Source: Phyllobacteriaceae bacterium
GTDB taxonomy: Bacteria; Pseudomonadota; Alphaproteobacteria; Rhizobiales; Rhizobiaceae
Reading direction: 5' to 3'
Assembly (NCBI GenBank): GCA_024645155.1
Contig: JAHEGF010000173.1
Span: 1-7,054 of the forward strand
Length of the DNA: 7,054 bases
Below, piece by piece: positions 6,326-7,054 of this stretch. Position numbers and translations under genes: made by a program. Position 1 is the first letter of the stretch, and every line of letters begins with the position of its first letter. The notes beneath the pieces are model-generated. The model worked only from the letters and a program-made list of their open reading frames with translations, was not told the DNA's origin and did no database searches.

Positions 6326-7054
6326 ATGAGCGCAAAGGATAATGCAGTTCGTCACGAAGCGATGCGCATCGGCGGCAAGAAGGTGACAACAAAGGACGTT
6401 GTCGAGGTTCTCTATCCCTATACCGATCAGGTCATCGGTACGGTACCGGCAGGATCGGCGGAACATGCGGCAAGCGCTTTCGGGATTGCCGCTGCATACA
6501 AACCGAAGCTGACCCGCTATGAGCGCCAGCAGATCCTCTTCAAGGCTGCCGAACTGATCCGCGAACGCCGCGAAACGCTGGCCCACTGGCTGACCTTGGA
6601 ACTCGGCATCTGCAAGCAACATGCGCTCTACGAAACAGGCAGGTCCTACGACGTTTTCACGCTCGCCGGTCAGCTTGCAATACTTGACGACGGCCAAATT
6701 TTTTCATGCGATCTGACTCCCCATGGCAAGGACCGAAAGATCTACACCAAACGCGAACCGGTCACGGCGATATCGGCGATAACGCCGTTCAATCACCCGC
6801 TAAACATGGTTGCTCACAAGATCGCCCCGGCAATCGCGACAAACAATTGCGTTGTCTGCAAACCGACCGAACTGACCCCGCTGACCGCATTGTCGCTGGC
6901 CGACATCCTCTATGATGCCGGTCTTCCGCATGAGATGTTCCAGGTTGTCACCGGCATGCCCGCCGATATCGGTGACGAGATGATCACCAACGAGCACATC
7001 GATATCATCACTTTCACCGGCGGCGTTCCGGCGGGCAAGATGATCGCGCAGAAG
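6326..7054 (+). CDS. phnY: Phosphonoacetaldehyde dehydrogenase (partial, 3' end outside window)
   Basis: NAD+-dependent aldehyde dehydrogenase superfamily enzyme that oxidises phosphonoacetaldehyde to phosphonoacetate, linking PhnW to PhnA. I translated 243 codons from ATG 6326-6328, open to the window edge. Visible landmarks are LTRYERQQIL (62-71), LELGICK (91-97), a conserved Arg106 in YETGRSYDVFTLAG, SCDLTPHGK (127-135), Asn156-His157 in ITPFNHPLN (Asn156 is the oxyanion-hole residue), Lys179 of CKPTE in the NAD site, and FTGG (230-233) at the cofactor pyrophosphate turn. Arg106 and His157 probably match Arg108/His159, the phosphonate-binding residues of S. meliloti PhnY (recalled). The general-base Glu and catalytic Cys would fall at about 250 and 288, beyond the window. 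It starts 14 bases after phnA, with only a weak CGGA at 6313-6316 and AGG next to the ATG, so translation may be coupled to phnA. Confidence 0.95.
   Translation, partial: MSAKDNAVRHEAMRIGGKKVTTKDVVEVLYPYTDQVIGTVPAGSAEHAASAFGIAAAYKPKLTRYERQQILFKAAELIRERRETLAHWLTLELGICKQHALYETGRSYDVFTLAGQLAILDDGQIFSCDLTPHGKDRKIYTKREPVTAISAITPFNHPLNMVAHKIAPAIATNNCVVCKPTELTPLTALSLADILYDAGLPHEMFQVVTGMPADIGDEMITNEHIDIITFTGGVPAGKMIAQK

Overview
The window holds a catabolic cluster for 2-aminoethylphosphonate (AEP, ciliatine). The codon use, the gene families and the phnW-phnA-phnY order suggest an alphaproteobacterium of the Rhizobiales/Rhodobacterales kind, possibly marine. That placement is inferred from protein resemblance and moderate-to-high GC, not from any marker gene. 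No mobile element, tRNA, rRNA or CRISPR array is visible.

Layout from left to right. Positions 1-739 (minus strand, 3' end outside the window) encode the N-terminal 246 residues of a periplasmic AEP-binding protein of an ABC transporter. A 251-bp regulatory gap follows. Positions 991-1851 (minus) encode a LysR-type regulator of the kind found beside AEP genes. A 171-bp divergent intergenic region separates it from a plus-strand Na/Pi cotransporter-family protein with a C-terminal PhoU-like domain (2023-3684). After a 107-bp gap rich in short repeats come phnW (3792-4994), phnA (5040-6311) and the first 243 codons of phnY (6326 to the window end), closely spaced and probably one transcript.

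How the genes work together. AEP is bound in the periplasm and imported. PhnW transfers its amino group to pyruvate, giving phosphonoacetaldehyde and alanine. PhnY oxidises the aldehyde to phosphonoacetate with NAD+. PhnA hydrolyses the C-P bond to acetate and phosphate. The cell gains nitrogen and carbon and is left with excess phosphate, which the Na/Pi-PhoU protein may help to move or export (inference). The LysR protein is the likely inducer-responsive switch.

The pathway is known, and the catalytic residues visible in PhnW, PhnA and the partial PhnY are intact. The least explained signal is regulatory. The octamer TCGATTTT occurs once in each of the three intergenic regions (912-919 plus, 1960-1967 minus, 3718-3725 plus), embedded in inverted or direct repeats, and by eye I found it nowhere else. 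This could be the operator of the LysR regulator and would tie import, phosphate handling and catabolism into one regulon.
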